Shown: positions 22,088 to 30,265 of the stretch, piece by piece | Layout of the letters: each line of letters opens with the position of its first letter | How positions within the stretch are numbered: the first letter of the stretch is position 1 | Source: Betaproteobacteria bacterium | GTDB taxonomy: Bacteria > Pseudomonadota > Gammaproteobacteria > Burkholderiales > SG8-39 | DNA length: 30,265 nt | Assembly: GCA_005882235.1 (NCBI GenBank) | Contig: VBCT01000043.1 | Span: 1-30,265 of the forward strand | Direction: 5' to 3' | Program-made: the position numbers and the translations under genes | Notes under the pieces: model-generated | Databases searched by the model: none | The model's input: only the letters and a program-made list of their open reading frames with translations | What the model was told of the DNA's origin: nothing

Positions 22088-24637
22088 GTGGCCAAGAAAC
22101 TCATCATCGCCGAAAAGCCCTCAGTGGCGAATGACATCGCGCGCACTTTGGGCGGGTTCACACGCCACGGCGATTACTACGAGAGCCAGGACTTCGTTCT
22201 TTCATCTGCGATCGGCCATCTGCTGGAGCTCGTTCCACCGGAAGGGGTCGAGGTCAAGCGAGGCAAATGGTCTTTTGCCCACCTGCCGGTCATTCCGCCG
22301 CACTTCGATCTTAAGCCCATCGAGCGCACCGAGGAACGCCTCAAACTTTTGGTGAAACTACTCCGGCGCAAGGACCTGACGGGCGTGATAAACGCGTGCG
22401 ACGCGGGCCGGGAAGGCGAGTTGATCTTCCGGTATATCGTTCGGCATGCCGGCAACACGAAACCAATCGAGCGTTTGTGGCTGCAGTCGATGACGCAAAG
22501 CTCCATCGAGGAAGGCTTCGAGCAGCTGCGCAAGGACCGCGAGTTGCGGCCACTCGCCGACGCGGCGCTGTGCCGCTCCGAGTCGGATTGGCTCATCGGC
22601 ATCAACGGCACGCGCGCAATGACGGCCTTCAACTCGAAGGAAGGGGGTTTTTACAAGACCACGGTCGGCCGTGTGCAGACACCGACGCTCGCAATTCTCG
22701 TCGAGCGCGAGGATCGTATACGCAGTTTCAAGGCGCGCGACTACTGGGAGATCCACGCCACGTTTGCCGCCGCGGCCGGAGAGTACGTCGGTCGCTGGTT
22801 CGACGAAAAGTTTCAAAAGGAGAAGGAGGATGCCGAGGCAAGACCCGAGCGGTTGTGGGAAGAGAAACAGGCCGCCGTCATCGCCACCGAGGAAGCGAAA
22901 CCCGCCTCGCAGCTTTCTCCCCTTCTCTATGACTTGACGAGCCTGCAGCGCGAAGCGAACGGCCGTTTCGGCTTCTCAGCCAAAACCACGCTCGCGCTCG
23001 CCCAGGCGCTCTACGAAAGACACAAGGCCCTTACCTATCCGAGGACTGATTCGCGCGCATTACCCGAGGACTATCTCGGCACGGTGAAGAAGACGCTTGA
23101 CACGTTCGTGGCGCAGAAATCGGGCTACACGCGCCACGCGGCTCAGATACTCAAGAAAGGCTGGATCAAGCCGAACAAACGCATATTCGACAACAAAAAG
23201 ATTTCCGACCACTTCGCAATCATCCCCACGATCCAGAGACCGCGGCATATCTCTGAGGCGGAAGGGAAGCTTTACGATTTGGTCGTGAAGCGCTTTCTCG
23301 CGGTGTTCTTCCCAGCAGCGGAATATCTCGTCACGACGCGAATCACCCGCGTCGAAGGCGAAGCGTTCAAGACCGAGGGCCGAGTGATGACCCAAGCCGG
23401 CTGGCTCGAAGTCTACGGCAAGGAAGCCGAAACGGGCGAATCACCGAGCCTCGTCGCGATCGAGAAGGAAGAGAAAGTGCGCACGCGCGACGTGAATGTT
23501 CGCGCCAATCGAACGAAGCCGCCGGCCCGCTTCACAGAAGCCACGCTGCTCTCGGCGATGGAAGGCGCCGGAAAACTGGTCGAGGACGAGGAGCTGCGCG
23601 AAGCGATGAGCGAGAAGGGATTGGGTACTCCGGCGACCCGTGCGCAGATCATCGAGGGTCTGATTTACGAGGACTATGTGCACCGCAACGGTCGCGAACT
23701 CCAGCCGACGCCGAAGGCGTCGTCCCTCCTTTTCGCGTTGCGCCAGTTTGGAGTGAACGAGCTGTGTTCTCCGGAGCTCACCGGGAACTGGGAATTCAAG
23801 CTCAAGCAGATGGAGCACGGGGATCTTCCTCGCAGCGCGTTCATGGAACACATCGTCGATCTCACCCGTGAGATGGTTTCGCGCATCAAGGAGGGCGACA
23901 TCCCCGACACCGTGTTCCTTACCCTGAAGACTCCGTGTCCCAAGTGTGGCGGCAAGGTGCAGGAGACCTATCGCAAGTTCAAGTGCCAGAAGTGCGACTT
24001 CGCGATCTGGAAGGTCGTGTCGAGCCGCGAGTTCGCCCCCGAGGAAATCGAGACGCTAATCTCCAAGCGTTCGGTGGGGCCATTGACGGGCTTCCGCAGC
24101 CGAATCGGCAAGCCGTTTGCCGCGATGGTGCGGCTTACGCCCGAATTTCGCGCTGAGTTCGACTTTGGGCGGCAGGCGGATGCCGACGGCACTGCTGCGA
24201 AAGTGGACTTTTCAACGCTGACTCCCCTCGGCCCCTGCCCAAAATGCGGCGGGCGAGTGTTCGAGCAGCCGATGGCATACGTCTGCGAGAACAGCGTCAA
24301 CCCCGAGCGGCGCTGCGACTTTCGCTCCGGACGCGTCATCTTGCAGCGGCCCGTCGAGCCCGAGGAGATACGGAAGTTACTCGCGACGGGAAGGACCGAT
24401 CTCTTGCACCGATTCATTTCCAGAAAAGGCAGACCGTTTTCGGCGTTCTTGGTGCGCGGCCCAGACGGCAAGGTGGGGTTCGAATTTGCGCCTCGTGCGG
24501 CGAGAACTACCACACGCCGGCCTGCGATGGCCACGGCACGCGAAAGAACCCCAACCAAGTCGAAAACCGAGAGCAAGACGCGTGCGAAGCGACCTGCCAA
24601 TCGCGGGCGGGCGGTTCGAAACAAGAAAGCGGCTTAG
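22088..24637 (+). CDS. topB: DNA topoisomerase III (type IA)
   Basis: The protein has 849 residues. Type IA topoisomerases cut one strand through a tyrosine to relax or decatenate DNA. The toprim domain is at the N-terminus, with E9 in IIAEKPSVA and the acidic triad in DAGREGE (105-111). The active-site tyrosine is Y317 in LTYPRTDSR. Two four-cysteine zinc ribbons follow the core: about 617-638 (CPKCGGKV and KCQKC) and about 717-745 (CPKCGGRV, then CEN and RRCDF). Two toprim-C-like repeats (VGPLTGFRSRIGKPFAAM and HRFISRKGRPFSAFLV) and a lysine/arginine-rich tail end it. The start is GTG 22088, fixed by the conserved AKKLIIAEKPS. It lies downstream of dprA-smg and converges on gyrB with 29 bases between them. 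It is named TopB by homology; TopA has a different toprim start. Confidence 0.93.
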   Translation: MAKKLIIAEKPSVANDIARTLGGFTRHGDYYESQDFVLSSAIGHLLELVPPEGVEVKRGKWSFAHLPVIPPHFDLKPIERTEERLKLLVKLLRRKDLTGVINACDAGREGELIFRYIVRHAGNTKPIERLWLQSMTQSSIEEGFEQLRKDRELRPLADAALCRSESDWLIGINGTRAMTAFNSKEGGFYKTTVGRVQTPTLAILVEREDRIRSFKARDYWEIHATFAAAAGEYVGRWFDEKFQKEKEDAEARPERLWEEKQAAVIATEEAKPASQLSPLLYDLTSLQREANGRFGFSAKTTLALAQALYERHKALTYPRTDSRALPEDYLGTVKKTLDTFVAQKSGYTRHAAQILKKGWIKPNKRIFDNKKISDHFAIIPTIQRPRHISEAEGKLYDLVVKRFLAVFFPAAEYLVTTRITRVEGEAFKTEGRVMTQAGWLEVYGKEAETGESPSLVAIEKEEKVRTRDVNVRANRTKPPARFTEATLLSAMEGAGKLVEDEELREAMSEKGLGTPATRAQIIEGLIYEDYVHRNGRELQPTPKASSLLFALRQFGVNELCSPELTGNWEFKLKQMEHGDLPRSAFMEHIVDLTREMVSRIKEGDIPDTVFLTLKTPCPKCGGKVQETYRKFKCQKCDFAIWKVVSSREFAPEEIETLISKRSVGPLTGFRSRIGKPFAAMVRLTPEFRAEFDFGRQADADGTAAKVDFSTLTPLGPCPKCGGRVFEQPMAYVCENSVNPERRCDFRSGRVILQRPVEPEEIRKLLATGRTDLLHRFISRKGRPFSAFLVRGPDGKVGFEFAPRAARTTTRRPAMATARERTPTKSKTESKTRAKRPANRGRAVRNKKAA

Positions 24638-24644
24638 ATACCGG

Positions 24645-24662
24645 CGCCCGCAATCGCGGGCG
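24645..24662. terminator. Hairpin between the convergent topB and gyrB genes
   Basis: A 7-bp GC stem (CGCCCGC / GCGGGCG) with an AATC loop sits in the 29-base gap between the two stops. It has no T run on either strand, so as a terminator it would be weak or Rho-assisted. Confidence 0.4.
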
Positions 24663-24666
24663 GCCC

Positions 24667-27090
24667 TCAGACGTCAAGCCGGGCGACCAACGCGTTCTGC
24701 TCGATGAACACGCGCCGGGGTTCGACGTCGTCGCCCATCAGCTTGGTGAAGATCTCGTCCGCGGCGATCCCGTCTTCGATCTGTACTTTGAGCAGACGCC
24801 GAGACTGCGGATCCATCGTAGTCTCCCAAAGTTGTTCCGGATTCATCTCTCCCAGGCCCTTGTAGCGCTGGATCGCGGCGCTGCGCTCGACTTCTCCCAG
24901 CAGCCACTTCATGGCTTGCGGAAAATCAGCGACGCCCTCTTCCTTGTCCTCGCGCTTGATCACGGCGCCGGGCCCGAGGAGGCCCTGCAGCAGTTGCGCG
25001 ATCCGGTTGAGCTGCTGGTAGTCTCCCGACGACAGAAAGTCCTCGTCGAGCACGCTCGTTCGGATATTTCCATGGTGGGTCCGCTCGATGACCAGTTGGT
25101 GGCGCTCGTTCTTGCTATCATAGCGCGCGCTTACATTGACCCCATTCCCTTTGGCAGCCATAGCCTGCTTAAGGCGGAGCGCGCTGGCTCCCGCAGACTG
25201 CGGGTTCGAAAGATCGACCTTAGTGCCGCGCATGAGCGCAGCCAAGGCCTCGACATCGATGATCTTCGAGGCTCGCGCCACCACTGCCTCGGCAAATAGA
25301 TAGGCCTTCGCCAGCTGCTCAAGCGTCTTGCCTTCGATCGCCTGCCCTCCCTTTTTGGGCGCGAGAGACGCTCCCACCAACGCCTGTGCGAGCATGAACT
25401 GCGCGCGCTCGTGGTCGTCTTTGAAATAGCGTTCCTGCTTGCCGAGCTTCACCTTGTAGAGAGGGGGCTGCGCGATGTACACGTGTCCGTGCTCAACGAG
25501 CTCCGGCATCTGTCGATAGAAAAACGTGAGGAGCAGGGTGCGGATATGCGCGCCGTCCACATCTGCGTCCGTCATGATGATGATACGGTGGTAGCGCAGT
25601 TTCGATAGATCGTACTCGTCCTTGCCTATCCCGGTGCCCAAGGTCTGGATCAAGGTCACGATCTCCTGGGAAGAAATCAGCTTGTCGAACCGCGCCTTTT
25701 CGACATTCAGTATCTTGCCTTTCAACGGCAAGATCGCCTGGAACTTGCGGTCACGGCCCTGTTTAGCCGAACCGCCGGCTGAGTCGCCCTCGACGATGTA
25801 GAGCTCGCAAAGCGCCGGATCCTTCTCTTGGCAATCGGCGAGCTTCGCGGACAGCCCGAACGAGTCGAGCACGCCTTTGCGGCGCGTCATCTCTCGCGCC
25901 TTACGCGCCGCTTCGCGCGCACGTGCCGCGTCCACGATCTTGCCGCAAATGATGCGGGCATCGTTGGGCCGCTCGAGGAGAAAATTCTTCAGCTTTTCGC
26001 CCACGAGCTCTTGGACCACCGGCCCCACTTCAGACGAAACGAGCTTGTCCTTCGTTTGAGAAGAGAATTTCGGCTCAGGCACCTTCACCGACAGCACGCA
26101 TGACAGACCTTCCCGCATGTCGTCTCCCGTGGTCTCGACTTTGGCCTTCTTGGCGACTTCGTTCGCTTCGATGTACTGATTCAGGCTCCGCGTCATCGCG
26201 GCCCGCAGGCCCGAGAGGTGAGTGCCACCGTCACGCTGCGGAATATTGTTGGTGAAGCAGAGAACCTGCTCCTGGTAGGAATCATTCCACTGCATCGCGA
26301 CTTCCACGGTGATGCCTTCCTTTTGCGCGATCGCGTAGAAAGGCGTCCCGTGGAGTACGGTCTTGCTCTTGTTGATGTACTCGACGAACCCCTTCACACC
26401 CCCGGTGTGCGCGAAATTTTCCTCCTTCCCAGTGCGCTGGTCGATCAGCTGGATCTTCACACCGTTGTTGAGGAATGAGAGCTCCCTCAGGCGCTTTGCC
26501 AAGATGTCGAAGTGATATTCAATGACGCTGAACGTATCGGTGCTAGCCAGAAAATGCACCTCGGTGCCGCGTCTCTCGGTCTTGCCGGTCATTTTCAGCG
26601 GCGCAACAGGCACACCGCGCCGAAATTCCATAAAGTGCGTCTTCCCGTCGCGTCGAATGCTAAGGCGTAGCCACTCCGAGAGTGCATTGACTACGGACAC
26701 GCCCACGCCATGCAGGCCACCGGCGATCTTGTAGGAATTGTTGTCGAACTTTCCACCCGCGTGAAGCTCGGTCATCACGATCTCCGCGGCCGAGCGTTTC
26801 CGTTCGTCGTCTTTGTGGACTTCGGTGGGAATGCCGCGCCCGTTATCGATGACGCTGATCGAGTTGTCCGTGTGAATCGTGACCGTGATCTCATTACAGA
26901 AACCAGCGAGCGCCTCGTCGATGGCGTTATCCACGACCTCGAACACCATGTGGTGTAGACCGGTCCCATCGGAAGTGTCACCAATGTACATGCCCGGGCG
27001 CTTGCGCACAGCATCCAGACCCTTCAGTACCTTGATGCTATCGGAATCGTATGGGTCTCGCGCGTGATCGTTCTTTTCTGCTTCAGACAT
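24667..27090 (-). CDS. gyrB: DNA gyrase subunit B
   Basis: The protein has 807 residues, normal for proteobacterial GyrB. The GHKL ATPase domain is N-terminal (EVVDNAIDEALAG, DNGRGIPTEVH, GGLHGVGVSVVNALS). The transducer follows, then the toprim domain with EGDSAGGSAKQGRDRKFQA near residue 433 and DADVDGAH near 508. The extra proteobacterial insertion lies before the C-terminal ERSAAIQRYKGLGEMNPEQL. With GyrA (not in the window) it introduces negative supercoils using ATP. Its ATG follows the dnaN stop by 15 bases, giving the standard dnaA-dnaN-gyrB order. Confidence 0.98.
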   Translation of the reverse strand: MSEAEKNDHARDPYDSDSIKVLKGLDAVRKRPGMYIGDTSDGTGLHHMVFEVVDNAIDEALAGFCNEITVTIHTDNSISVIDNGRGIPTEVHKDDERKRSAAEIVMTELHAGGKFDNNSYKIAGGLHGVGVSVVNALSEWLRLSIRRDGKTHFMEFRRGVPVAPLKMTGKTERRGTEVHFLASTDTFSVIEYHFDILAKRLRELSFLNNGVKIQLIDQRTGKEENFAHTGGVKGFVEYINKSKTVLHGTPFYAIAQKEGITVEVAMQWNDSYQEQVLCFTNNIPQRDGGTHLSGLRAAMTRSLNQYIEANEVAKKAKVETTGDDMREGLSCVLSVKVPEPKFSSQTKDKLVSSEVGPVVQELVGEKLKNFLLERPNDARIICGKIVDAARAREAARKAREMTRRKGVLDSFGLSAKLADCQEKDPALCELYIVEGDSAGGSAKQGRDRKFQAILPLKGKILNVEKARFDKLISSQEIVTLIQTLGTGIGKDEYDLSKLRYHRIIIMTDADVDGAHIRTLLLTFFYRQMPELVEHGHVYIAQPPLYKVKLGKQERYFKDDHERAQFMLAQALVGASLAPKKGGQAIEGKTLEQLAKAYLFAEAVVARASKIIDVEALAALMRGTKVDLSNPQSAGASALRLKQAMAAKGNGVNVSARYDSKNERHQLVIERTHHGNIRTSVLDEDFLSSGDYQQLNRIAQLLQGLLGPGAVIKREDKEEGVADFPQAMKWLLGEVERSAAIQRYKGLGEMNPEQLWETTMDPQSRRLLKVQIEDGIAADEIFTKLMGDDVEPRRVFIEQNALVARLDV

Positions 27091-27105
27091 TTACTCTCTC
27101 TTCAC

Positions 27106-28215
27106 TCAGATCCGCATCGGCATTACGACGTATTTGAAATCGTTGCGCCCAGGCAAGGTAAACAGCACGCTCGAATTGGCATCGCCCAATCCGCACTCGA
27201 CCTCGGCAACGTCGAGATTGTTGAGCACGTCCACGAGATAGCCGACATTGAACCCGATGTCGAGCGTCTCCCCCTTGTACGGCACATCGAGCTCTTCCTG
27301 GGCTTCCTCCTGCTCGGTATTGCTGCAACTGATCTTGAGACTTCCGTCGCCCAGGACCCACCGCACGCCGCGGAATTTGTCGCTGGTGAGAATCGCGGCG
27401 CGCTGCAACGCTTGCAAGAGAGCAATCCGCTCGAGCTTCAGTTTCTTCGGATGGTTCTGCGGGATCACCCGGCCATAGTCGGGGAACTTTCCGTCTACCA
27501 ACTTCGACACGAGCACTACATTGCCAAACTTGAACTTGGCCTGAGCCGAGGACAATTCGATCGCGACCAGATCATCGCTGTCCTCGAGGAGCTTGGAGAG
27601 CTCGATAATCGTCTTGCGGGGTAGTATCACTTCCTGCTTGGGGAGATTCTTTCCCCCGACTTCGCGGCTTGCATAGGCCAACCGGTGCCCGTCGGTCGCC
27701 ACCAGCTTCAGCTGCCCGTCCTCGATGACCATGAGCAGGCCATTGAGATAGTAGCGAATATCCTGCTGAGCCATGGCGTACTGAACGAGCCCCAAAAGTG
27801 ATTTCAGCATCTTTTGAGGAACCGACAGGCTCGTCGCCGAGGCTTCGGCCAGCACCAACCTCGGAAAGTCCTCTGCTGAGAGCGTCTGCAAGTTGAAACG
27901 GCTTTTCCCCGACTTTACCTGAAGCCTCTTGTCCTGTAATGCGAGCGTTACCTCCGATCCCTCCGGGAGCGCACGCAGAATATCGACGAGCTTTCGCGCT
28001 CCGACTGTCAATCTTTTGGTCTCACCTGACCCTTCGATGGTCATACTCGTCGTGATCTCGATCTCGATATCGGTAGCGACAAACTCGATGTGGGTGTCCG
28101 TCCTGGAAAGCAGCACGTTGGACAAGATCGGCAGTGTATGGCGCCGCTCGATTATTCCACTGACCGCCTGCAGAGGCGCGAGCAGCGCTTCGCGTTGGGT
28201 CTTCAACAGATTCAT
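27106..28215 (-). CDS. dnaN: DNA polymerase III beta subunit (sliding clamp)
   Basis: The protein has 369 residues forming the three-domain beta clamp. The N-terminus reads MNLLKTQREALLAPLQAVSG, and the C-terminal NDFKYVVMPMRI is the typical end, including the residues that shape the pocket for clamp-binding peptides. The clamp ring tethers Pol III to DNA. An AAGGA ribosome binding site lies 8 bases before ATG 28213-28215. It lies downstream of dnaA across a 198-base gap that probably holds the origin. Confidence 0.98.
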   Translation of the reverse strand: MNLLKTQREALLAPLQAVSGIIERRHTLPILSNVLLSRTDTHIEFVATDIEIEITTSMTIEGSGETKRLTVGARKLVDILRALPEGSEVTLALQDKRLQVKSGKSRFNLQTLSAEDFPRLVLAEASATSLSVPQKMLKSLLGLVQYAMAQQDIRYYLNGLLMVIEDGQLKLVATDGHRLAYASREVGGKNLPKQEVILPRKTIIELSKLLEDSDDLVAIELSSAQAKFKFGNVVLVSKLVDGKFPDYGRVIPQNHPKKLKLERIALLQALQRAAILTSDKFRGVRWVLGDGSLKISCSNTEQEEAQEELDVPYKGETLDIGFNVGYLVDVLNNLDVAEVECGLGDANSSVLFTLPGRNDFKYVVMPMRI

Positions 28216-28413
28216 TTTATTTCCTTGATTATGATGATGATCACGATCTTCTAGGTGGATAACTCCGCTCAGACCCTAGAGGAACGGCGCTTCGGCGTTC
28301 GCAACCTGTGTGTAAAGCGCAGAATAGGTTGTGGTGAAAGAGCGAACAAGAAACAGCGAATCCTCGGGGATGCCATTTGCTCACAATCCGTCCAACGGTT
28401 GTACGCAGCTTGT
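28216..28413. other. oriC: Probable replication origin region (dnaA-dnaN gap)
   Basis: This 198-base gap has an AT-rich part next to dnaN (about 28210-28250) and several 9-mers resembling DnaA boxes (consensus TTATNCACA). On the minus strand: TTATCCACC (28254-28262, one mismatch), TTACACACA (28307-28315, one mismatch) and TTCACCACA (28330-28338, two mismatches). On the plus strand: TTGCTCACA (28377-28385, two mismatches) and TTGTTCACC (28410-28418, two mismatches). On the minus strand the TTATCCACC box is followed directly by TAG-AAG, which fits the T/A-A-G/A pattern of DnaA-trio elements, then by AT-rich DNA. The placement between dnaA and dnaN is common for bacterial origins. The boxes are weak and cumulative GC skew was not computed, so this is a candidate; the rpmH-dnaA gap is the alternative. 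Confidence 0.5.
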
Positions 28414-29760
28414 TCACCCTTTAAGAACCTGCTCGAGTACGTGGTAATCGCGGTTGATGTCGTGGTTCTTCTCTCGCAACATCGCGATGGTGCGACACGC
28501 GTGAAGGACGGTTGTATGGTCGCGGTTGCCGAATGCATCTCCGATATCCGGCAGGCTCATCTGGGTGAGGTCCTTCGCGAGGGCCATTGCGAGCTGTCGG
28601 GGCCGGGCGACGTTTCGACTGCGCTTTTTTGAGTGCATGTCAGATACCTTGATCTTGTAGTACTCCGCGACAGTCTTCTGGATGTTGTCAACGGTGATTT
28701 GCCGGTTTTGCGCTGTTAGGAGGTCCTTGAGAGCCTCCTTGGCCGTGTCAAGCGTAATATCTCGGCCGTTGAACCGCGAATAAGCAATGACGCTCTTCAG
28801 CGCGCCCTCCAGTTCGCGTACGTTCGAGCGGATGTGCTTAGCGATGAAAAATGCGACTTCCTCCGAGAGCTTGAGGGACACTGCTTCGGCTTTTTTTAAG
28901 ATGATTGCGACTCGCATTTCCTGTTCCGGGGGCTCTATTGCCACAGTCAGGCCCCAAGAAAAGCGTGATTTGAGGCGCTCGTCGATCCCGGCAAGGTCCT
29001 TCGGATATGTATCGCAGGTGATGATGAGCTGCTTGTGGCCCTCAATCAACGCGTTGAACGCGTAAAAAAATTCCTCCTGCGTGCGGTCCTTCCCGGTGAA
29101 AAACTGGATGTCATCGATCAGTAGGAGATCGAGTGAGTGATAATAGCGTTTGAATTCATCGAAAGATTTCTGTTGATAGGCTCTAATGACGTCCGAGATG
29201 TACTGCGCGGCGTGGAGGTAGCGCACCCGGGCACTCGGATGCTGCGCGAGAACAAGGTTGCCGACCGCGTGAATCAGGTGGGTCTTTCCCAAGCCCACGC
29301 CACCGTAGATGAAGAGTGGGTTGTACGACGTGCCGGGGTGTTCGGCGACCTGCAGTGCGGCGGCGCGCGCGAGCTGATTGGCTTTTCCGGCGACAAAGCC
29401 GTCGAAGCTGAATTCTGGAATGAGGCTCGAACGCTCAGCGTGCGGAGATCGAGGCGCGGGAGGGCGCGCGGCGCGGATCGCGGGGGCGGAAGCCTTAACA
29501 GGCTCCGGTGCGCTCGCTGTTTCGAGATTGAGCGATACGCGGATTGGGGACGAGAAGAATTCTGCCCCCATAGCCTCGATTCGGGGAGCGTACCGCTCCT
29601 TCACCCATTGCAGCACGAAGCGGTTGGGAGCGAGCAAACGCAGCTCCCCGGACGGCGCCGCCGAGGCGTCCAGTTTGAGCGGCCGGATCCAGGTATTAAA
29701 CTGCTGAGCGGGAAGCTCTTTTTCGAGGCGAGTCAGGCACGAGGCCCAGAAACCCTGCAT
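28414..29760 (-). CDS. dnaA: Chromosomal replication initiator DnaA
   Basis: The protein has 448 residues. Domain I (FWASCLTRLEKELPAQQFNTW) is followed by a short proline/alanine-rich domain II (about 88-110). The AAA+ domain III has Walker A GGVGLGKTH near 151-159 and Walker B LLLIDDIQFF, and domain IV carries the DNA-binding signature GNRDHTTVLHACR near 415. DnaA binds 9-mer boxes at oriC and opens the duplex. It is divergent from rpmH, with one perfect DnaA box in the shared upstream region, suggesting autoregulation. The ribosome binding site is weak. Confidence 0.98.
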   Translation of the reverse strand: MQGFWASCLTRLEKELPAQQFNTWIRPLKLDASAAPSGELRLLAPNRFVLQWVKERYAPRIEAMGAEFFSSPIRVSLNLETASAPEPVKASAPAIRAARPPAPRSPHAERSSLIPEFSFDGFVAGKANQLARAAALQVAEHPGTSYNPLFIYGGVGLGKTHLIHAVGNLVLAQHPSARVRYLHAAQYISDVIRAYQQKSFDEFKRYYHSLDLLLIDDIQFFTGKDRTQEEFFYAFNALIEGHKQLIITCDTYPKDLAGIDERLKSRFSWGLTVAIEPPEQEMRVAIILKKAEAVSLKLSEEVAFFIAKHIRSNVRELEGALKSVIAYSRFNGRDITLDTAKEALKDLLTAQNRQITVDNIQKTVAEYYKIKVSDMHSKKRSRNVARPRQLAMALAKDLTQMSLPDIGDAFGNRDHTTVLHACRTIAMLREKNHDINRDYHVLEQVLKG

Positions 29761-29822
29761 GGAGACTTATCTGGTTCGGTTCGAGGAAAACAGCGCAGTG
29801 ATTTTACCTGTTTCCAAGAGAG

Positions 29823-29831
29823 TTATCCACA
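29823..29831 (+). promoter_or_regulatory. Perfect DnaA box upstream of dnaA
   Basis: TTATCCACA matches the consensus exactly, 63 bases before the dnaA ATG and just before the rpmH -35 box. It could mediate autoregulation of dnaA or belong to an origin. Confidence 0.8.
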
Positions 29832-29851
29832 GCCGGAGAGAGCTCAATTCT

Positions 29852-29881
29852 TTGACAATTCTCGCTGAAGTATCGTCTAAT
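29852..29881 (+). promoter_or_regulatory. Sigma-70 promoter of rpmH-rnpA
   Basis: TTGACA (29852-29857, perfect), an 18-base spacer, then TCTAAT (29876-29881, 5/6). The start point would be near 29888, about 28 bases before the rpmH ATG. A strong promoter suits a ribosomal protein gene. Confidence 0.78.
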
Positions 29882-29915
29882 TAAAGGTTATTGTCCGCCT
29901 CAGGGAATCCCCCTA

Positions 29916-30050
29916 ATGAAACGTACTTTTCACCCTTCGGTCGTTCGCAGGAAGCGTACTCACGGGTTTCTTGTTCGCATGCGCACGCGCGGGGGCCGGG
30001 CCGTGCTTCGGGCACGCCGCGCTAAGGGGCGTGCCCGTTTGAGCGTTTGA
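29916..30050 (+). CDS. rpmH: 50S ribosomal protein L34
   Basis: This is a complete 44-residue L34: MKRTFHPSVVRRKRTHGFLV, then RMRTRGGRAVLRARRAKGRA and RLSV. It matches the family along its length. A CAGGGA ribosome binding site lies 9 bases before ATG 29916. L34 is a small basic protein of the large ribosomal subunit. It is divergent from dnaA and directly followed by rnpA, whose TTG overlaps its stop (TTGA). A perfect 10-bp inverted repeat lies in its last third. Confidence 0.98.
   Translation: MKRTFHPSVVRRKRTHGFLVRMRTRGGRAVLRARRAKGRARLSV
30009..30037 (+). promoter_or_regulatory. Perfect 10-bp hairpin at the 3' end of rpmH
   Basis: CGGGCACGCC (30009-30018) and GGCGTGCCCG (30028-30037) pair perfectly across a 9-base loop and are followed by TTT. 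It lies within coding sequence, 9 bases before the rnpA TTG, and could reduce or couple expression of rnpA relative to rpmH. Confidence 0.6.
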
Positions 30051-30265
30051 GCGCGCATAGGCGCTACAGTCGAAGGCAGCGGCTCGGAACGGCCGATATT
30101 GCATCGCTGCTTTCCGGCGGACGAGCACTCAAGCGTCCCGGGTTCAGCGTGCTATTCAGAGCAAACCTGCTCGGTGTTCCCAGACTAGGTCTCATCGTTC
30201 CCAAGCGCGTCTTTCCGCGCGCAGTCGACCGCAACCGGATGAAGCGTTTGTTGCGGGAGTTGTTT
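30047..30265 (+). CDS. rnpA: Ribonuclease P protein component (5' part)
   Basis: 73 codons are present and the window ends inside the gene. The frame is identified by GLIVPKRVFPRAVDRNRMKR, then LLRELF, which contains the RNR signature of the RNase P protein (usually RNR-x-KR). The protein assists the M1 RNA in maturing tRNA 5' ends. Upstream in frame, only TTG 30047-30049 follows the TAA at 30023-30025, so TTG is the only plausible usual start; it overlaps the rpmH stop. No close ribosome binding site is seen (AAGGGG lies 18 bases upstream), which fits translational coupling with rpmH. Confidence 0.9.
   Translation, partial: MSAHRRYSRRQRLGTADIASLLSGGRALKRPGFSVLFRANLLGVPRLGLIVPKRVFPRAVDRNRMKRLLRELF

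Noticed and set aside
1..30265. CRISPR arrays, toxin-antitoxin pairs, phage or transposon genes, defence islands
   Set aside because: I looked for regularly spaced repeats, transposase motifs and small paired genes and saw none; gene content and order are those of a core chromosomal region.

Overview
The window is GC-rich chromosomal DNA from a betaproteobacterium, next to the replication origin. Class-level placement rests on a Bug/TctC-type binding protein, the order def-fmt-rsmB-DUF4390-ntrY-ntrX-trkA-trkH, the dprA-smg-topB block, and dnaA-dnaN-gyrB divergent from rpmH-rnpA. I cannot name a genus from sequence alone. Genes fill almost all of it; no stretch over 300 bases lacks a gene, and I see no tRNA, rRNA, insertion sequence, CRISPR array or phage.

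Layout. (1) 1-3202, plus strand: the tail of a Bug solute-binding protein, an MmgE/PrpD gene whose 5' part is broken by an inverted copy of its own sequence, and a secreted LVIVD-repeat protein. (2) 3213-4961, minus strand: ubiK-comM. (3) 5026-8203, plus strand: a nitrogen-control unit made of two NtrC-like sites, a sigma-54 promoter, an outer-membrane beta-barrel porin, glnK, amtB and a strong intrinsic terminator. (4) 8326-9385, plus strand: a fumarylacetoacetate-hydrolase family enzyme and a RidA family protein. (5) 9402-19179, minus strand: a long co-directional block def-fmt-rsmB-DUF4390-ntrY-ntrX-trkA-trkH (translation maturation, rRNA methylation, envelope sensing, potassium uptake). 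(6) 19290-24637, plus strand: LysM protein, dprA, smg, topoisomerase III. (7) 24667-29760, minus strand: dnaA-dnaN-gyrB, with a probable origin in the dnaA-dnaN gap. (8) 29852-30265, plus strand: promoter, rpmH and the start of rnpA.

Most of this is ordinary core genome, and I found no clearly new multi-gene system. The best second-look items are: the self-complementary 44-bp inverted repeat that breaks the MmgE/PrpD frame; the sigma-54/NtrC control region that places an outer-membrane porin in the ammonium-sensing operon; an NtrX-type regulator whose AAA+ domain has lost its ATPase and sigma-54 contact motifs; two hairpins with paired compensating changes between def and fmt; and a perfect 10-bp hairpin plus an 8-bp tandem duplication at the rpmH/rnpA junction.
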